NCBI GenBank assembly: GCA_001313365.1
Contig: BBFS01000091.1
Location: forward strand, 1 to 19,823
Source: Paenarthrobacter nitroguajacolicus JCM 14115
GTDB lineage: Bacteria; Actinomycetota; Actinomycetes; Actinomycetales; Micrococcaceae
Length of the DNA stretch: 19,823 nt
Reading direction: 5' to 3'
Positions 16,554 to 19,823 of this stretch are shown one piece after another. The notes beneath the pieces were generated by a model, which did no database searches, was not told where the DNA came from, and worked only from the letters and a program-made list of their open reading frames with translations. The translations under genes were made by a program, and so were the position numbers. Numbering within the stretch: position 1 is the stretch's first letter; the number at the start of each line of letters is the position of its first letter.

Positions 16554-18677
16554 CTACGTGCGGTAGATGTTGATGGTGTTGGCTTGCAGGATATCCCGCT
16601 CGCCGGAGGCCACCAACGCGCCTTTCCGTCGGTCGTGCAAAACCGAGGTGGTAAAGCGCAGCTCAAACATGCGCTTCCCGATGCCCGACTCGCTCAGGAT
16701 CTCCGGCAAGACCATCTTGACGTCCTGGTTGCTGCCGTTCACCGAGATCAAGCCACGGATCTCACTATCCTCGTGACCCATCAGCAGCTGGACCGAGCGG
16801 ACGGTGGGATCATTCCAGCGCGCCGGAGTCATCTTTTTGCCCTTGTCGTCAAACCACTGAAGCTCGAGTCGTTGGCCTGCCCTGGGAAGCTTTCAGGTTG
16901 GTGACGCAGGAACCAGCGTCGGAGCCGGACCAGTTCACGAGTAGTCCTGAACATGGCGTTGGCTTCCTGGGTCCGGCTCCAGTCCAGCCATGCCGTGGGA
17001 TTGTCCTGGCAGTAGGCGTTGTTGTTGCCTTGCTGTGTACGGCCGATCTCGTCACCGGCTGTGATCATCGGAACGCCAAAGGACAGCAGCAGCGTCGCCA
17101 TAAGGTTGCGGATGGACAGTGACCGGGCAGCCACGATGGCCTCGTTCTCGCTGCGGCCCTCGAAACCATGATTGTAGCTTCGGTTGTCGCCGTGTCCGTC
17201 GCGGTTCTGCTCGCCGTTGGCCTCGTTGTGCTTGCGGTCGTAGCTGACCAGGTCCTTCAGCGTGAAGCCGTCATGGGCGGTGATGAAGTTGACGCTGGCA
17301 AGGCGGGTGCGGCCGGATGATGCGAAGAGATTGGCAGAACCCGCCATGAGCTCAGCCAAAGACGCCACCGAGCCACCATGTCCACCGGCCTCCATAGCGG
17401 CCCGGTCGGACAGCCAGAAGCTTCGGACTCCGTCGCGGAAGTGGTCATTCCAGTCAGACCATCCCTGCGGAAAACGGCCGGTCTGCCAGCCGCCGTAGCC
17501 AACATCCCAAGGCTCGGCGATCAGCTTGACCTCAGAGAGCACCGGGTCCTCGGCAATTGCTTGCAAGAACGGGTGCTGGGGATCGAAAGTGTTGCTGGCA
17601 TCCCGGCACAGTGTCACTGCGAGGTCGAAACGGAAACCGTCCACATGGAAGTCATTTACCCAGTACCGCAAGGAATCCAGTGCCAGATCCACCACCACGG
17701 GATCACTGAAATCCAGGGTGTTGCCGCATCCGGTGGTATCCAGGTAGCGTCCATGGGCATCGTGCCGGTAATAACGCTTCTCCGCCAGTCCGCGGAAACT
17801 CAGCGGCGGTCCGTCAGGCCCGGCCTCGGCGGTGTGGTTGTACACCACGTCCAGGATGACCTCGATCCCCGCCGCATGGAGCAGTTTGATCATGCCCTTG
17901 AGCTCATCCTGCACCGCGTGGGGGGGCCCGCAGTCCGCGCCGCTTCCGTTGCGTAGTCCGAGTGCGGAGCGAAGAAGGCTGCGGTGTTGTAGCCCCCCCA
18001 GTAATTGGTCATGCCCAAGTCCTGGAGGTGCGACTCATCCAAGTGGAAATGAATGGGAAGCAGCTGGACAGCAGTGATGCCGAGTTCAGTCAGGTGCTGG
18101 ATCATCACCGGGTGCGCCATGCCCGCGTACGTTCCGCGAAGATGCTCCGGGATGTCGGGGTGGAGCATCGTTTGGCCACGGACGTGTGCCTCATAAATCA
18201 CCGAAGTGCGCATAGGCGTTCGCGGCGCTGATCATCGCCCCAGTCAAAGCCTGTCTCCACGTGGACGCTTGTCAGGAACTCGCCCCGCTGGTCCACGGCG
18301 CGGCCGTAGGGATCGAGCAGTAGCGGCTGGTCGCCGTCGTCGTCCAGGTCCAAAGCCGGGATGGAAAGAGGGAGGCCGCCCTCGCTGGGGGCAGCGCGGA
18401 AGCCGTAGCGGGTGCCCGGCGGCATGCCGTCCACAAGGCCGAAGTGCACGCCGTCCTGCACATTGGACAGAATATGCGCGCGCCAAGGTTCGCCTGGTGC
18501 TTGGAACACCACTTCCACCCGTTCCAGGTCGGGAGCGAAAACGGCCACGTTCACCGAATGGTTCTGCGTGGTTTCGGCGTCGAAAACCCCCCCGGGCTGG
18601 GGCGTGCTCAGTCCGAGGGGGGGCCTGGGCTGCGACGCGTCCAGGGCAGCTTCTGTGTCAAAAATTGGCATAACCAT
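16554..18677 (-). CDS. glgX: Glycogen debranching enzyme GlgX (GH13)
   Basis: GlgX hydrolyses alpha-1,6 branch points of phosphorylase-trimmed glycogen. About 708 residues, usual for the family. The N-terminal CBM48-like part has [20 protein letters not shown] and [10 protein letters not shown]. The start is ATG 18677 ([12 protein letters not shown]) or the ATG at 18671; no strong Shine-Dalgarno decides. The catalytic barrel shows [54 protein letters not shown] (nucleophile Asp), LIAEPWDVG (acid Glu) and [20 protein letters not shown] (third Asp). NYWGYNT is normally invariant, so the extra Gly comes from the inflated G run at 17993-17999. Frames change near 18205, 17925 and 16875. The tail ends NTINIYRT before TAG at 16554. 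It works with GlgP at the left end of the window. The RNase gene follows on the same strand. Confidence 0.92.
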
Positions 18678-18729
18678 TGCTTGCAAGTTTAGTTCCACGC
18701 CAAGTATGTACGCGCGGGCCTGCCATGTG

Positions 18730-18746
18730 ACGACGTTCAGCGTCGT
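18730..18746. promoter_or_regulatory. Short inverted repeat in the glgX/amidohydrolase gap
   Basis: ACGACG (18730-18735) and CGTCGT (18741-18746) are reverse complements around a 5-base centre, in the 241-bp divergent gap between glgX and the amidohydrolase gene. It could be an operator for either gene. Six-base arms occur by chance in GC-rich DNA, so support is weak. Confidence 0.25.
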
Positions 18747-18918
18747 GATTTCATTACTTGCCCGAAACTGGCGGGATTTCATCCGCCGCTCACGTGCTGG
18801 AATGCTGCCTTCGCACTCTCCGCGATTGAGCTGGTTCGCATCGATTGTGTCGCGTTCTACTGCCCCCCCGGATCAGTCCGCTTGGCATACTGGGACGGAA
18901 ACAACTGGAGGTTTTATC

Positions 18919-19737
18919 GTGCGCGTGGCACTCGCCCAAGTCATCACCGGCCGGGATCTGGCCGAGAACCTGCGGCTCCTTGAGGAGTACGCCCGCCGGG
19001 CCAAGGACGGCGGTGCCGAGCTGGTGGTCTTCCCGGAAGCAATGATGCGCGCGTTCGGAAACTCGCTGCTGGACATTGCCGAACCATTGGCTGGGCCGTG
19101 GGCGAGCCGGGTGCGCTCCCTCGCTGACGAACTTCAGCTGGTAATCGTGGCTGGCATGTTCACGCCGGGCACTCCCTCCGATTCGGGATCCCCCCCGCGC
19201 GTGCGGAACACGCTCCTCGCCACCGGACCCGGCGTGGAAACGAGCTACGACAAAATACATCTTTTCGACGCGTTCGGCTTCGCGGAATCGGACACCGTTG
19301 AGGCCGGTACGGACCCGGTAACGTTCGACGCCGGTGGCCTCACCTTTGGTTTGGCCACCTGCTACGACATCCGTTTCCCTGCCCTGTTCACGGCCAACGC
19401 CCAACGCGGAGCCATTGTGAATATCGTTTCCGCCTCGTGGGGGGATCCGGACCGGGTAAGGCCGAGCAGTGGCAACTCCTGGCCCGCGCCCGTGCAGTGG
19501 ACACCACCACGTTCGTGCTCGCCTGCGGCCAGGGCGATCCCGCCACTCAGGGCGTTGAGGTCAAAGGGACCGCGCCCACCGGAGTGGGGGGGTACTCCGC
19601 CGTCGTGTCCCCGTTCGGCCAGGTATTGGAAGCCTGGAGGGGGGGAACCGGGCGTCATTTTCTACGATCTCGACCCCGCAGTCGTGGAAGAAGCCCGTAC
19701 CAAACTCCCAGTGCTGGCCAACCGCCGCGACTTCTAA
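18919..19737 (+). CDS. Nitrilase-superfamily carbon-nitrogen hydrolase
   Basis: About 272 residues. GTG 18919 has GGAGG upstream (18908-18912) at good spacing. These enzymes cleave amide or nitrile bonds with a Glu-Lys-Cys triad. All three are visible: Glu about 40 in VVFPEAMMRAFG, Lys about 112 in SYDKIHLFDAFG, and Cys about 148 in ATCYDIRFPALF. After SASWG the frame changes near 19445 to KAEQWQLLARARAVDTTTF, VLACGQGDPATQGVEVKG and SAVVSPFGQVLEAW, then returns at a G run near 19630 to end GVIFYDLDP and LPVLANRRDF. The overall pattern is close to the Nit/deaminated-glutathione amidase and omega-amidase branch, but the substrate cannot be read from sequence. It is divergent from glgX, with no obvious functional link. 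Confidence 0.88.
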   Translation: MRVALAQVITGRDLAENLRLLEEYARRAKDGGAELVVFPEAMMRAFGNSLLDIAEPLAGPWASRVRSLADELQLVIVAGMFTPGTPSDSGSPPRVRNTLLATGPGVETSYDKIHLFDAFGFAESDTVEAGTDPVTFDAGGLTFGLATCYDIRFPALFTANAQRGAIVNIVSASWGDPDRVRPSSGNSWPAPVQWTPPRSCSPAARAIPPLRALRSKGPRPPEWGGTPPSCPRSARYWKPGGGEPGVIFYDLDPAVVEEARTKLPVLANRRDF

Positions 19738-19750
19738 CCCCTTCCCCCCC

Positions 19751-19823
19751 AACGCTCGCTCACATCCCTAACCCTTCCCACCCAACGCTCGCTCACATCC
19801 CTAACCCCTCCCCACCGACGCTC
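19751..19823. repeat. 33-bp tandem repeat downstream of the amidohydrolase gene
   Basis: The block starting AACGCTCGCTCACATCCCTA occurs at 19751 and again at 19784, with a third partial copy (GACGCTC) at 19817 where the window ends. The period is 33 bp, with small differences in the C-rich spacer. It continues past the right edge, so the copy number is unknown. Confidence 0.75.

Noticed and set aside
1..19823. tRNA, rRNA or replication-origin features
   Set aside because: None could be recognised by eye on either strand.

Overview
This window looks like chromosomal DNA of a high-GC actinobacterium, most likely Arthrobacter or a close relative in the Micrococcales. The reasons are strong GC bias at third codon positions, GTG and TTG starts, and a divergent glgE/glgP pair of the kind known from Mycobacterium and other actinobacteria. 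The sequence itself carries many indels. Almost every long G or C run is exactly seven bases, and several of these add one extra Gly or Pro codon to a conserved motif. Nearly every gene is therefore broken into several frames. I rebuilt genes by joining homologous frames and treat most breaks as sequence error, not biology.

Layout, left to right. (1) Positions 1-3265 hold the 5' part of glgE (minus strand) and a complete but frame-broken glgP (plus strand), followed by a long hairpin terminator. (2) Positions 3521-14788 hold a minus-strand polymorphic-toxin locus, read from right to left. It starts with a promoter and a secreted DNRLRE/LamG-type protein. Next is a very large RHS-repeat protein that ends in an RHS core, a hydrophobic Gly/Ala-rich stretch and a C-terminal domain I do not recognise. 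Then comes a small lipoprotein that is the probable immunity protein. Behind it lie two more tandem copies of the same toxin-tip plus lipoprotein module. (3) Positions 14789-15674 are a gap with an istB (IS21-type) remnant and an AT-rich stretch. (4) Positions 15675-16521 carry a barnase-like secreted or membrane-anchored RNase and its barstar-like inhibitor. (5) Positions 16554-18677 carry glgX, the glycogen debranching enzyme. (6) Positions 18919-19737 carry a nitrilase-superfamily amidohydrolase, followed by short tandem repeats to the window edge.

How the parts relate. GlgE, GlgP and GlgX are all alpha-glucan enzymes: chain extension from maltose-1-phosphate, phosphorolysis, and debranching. 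The toxin locus, IS remnant and RNase/inhibitor pair lie between them like an island of competition genes. The most interesting element is the three-module array at 3521-6190. In the two distal modules the toxin part has lost its core through a shared 118-bp deletion, and the last has a second deletion, while all three lipoprotein genes remain recognisable to the same stop codon. This looks like a toxin cassette that was duplicated and then decayed to orphan immunity genes.
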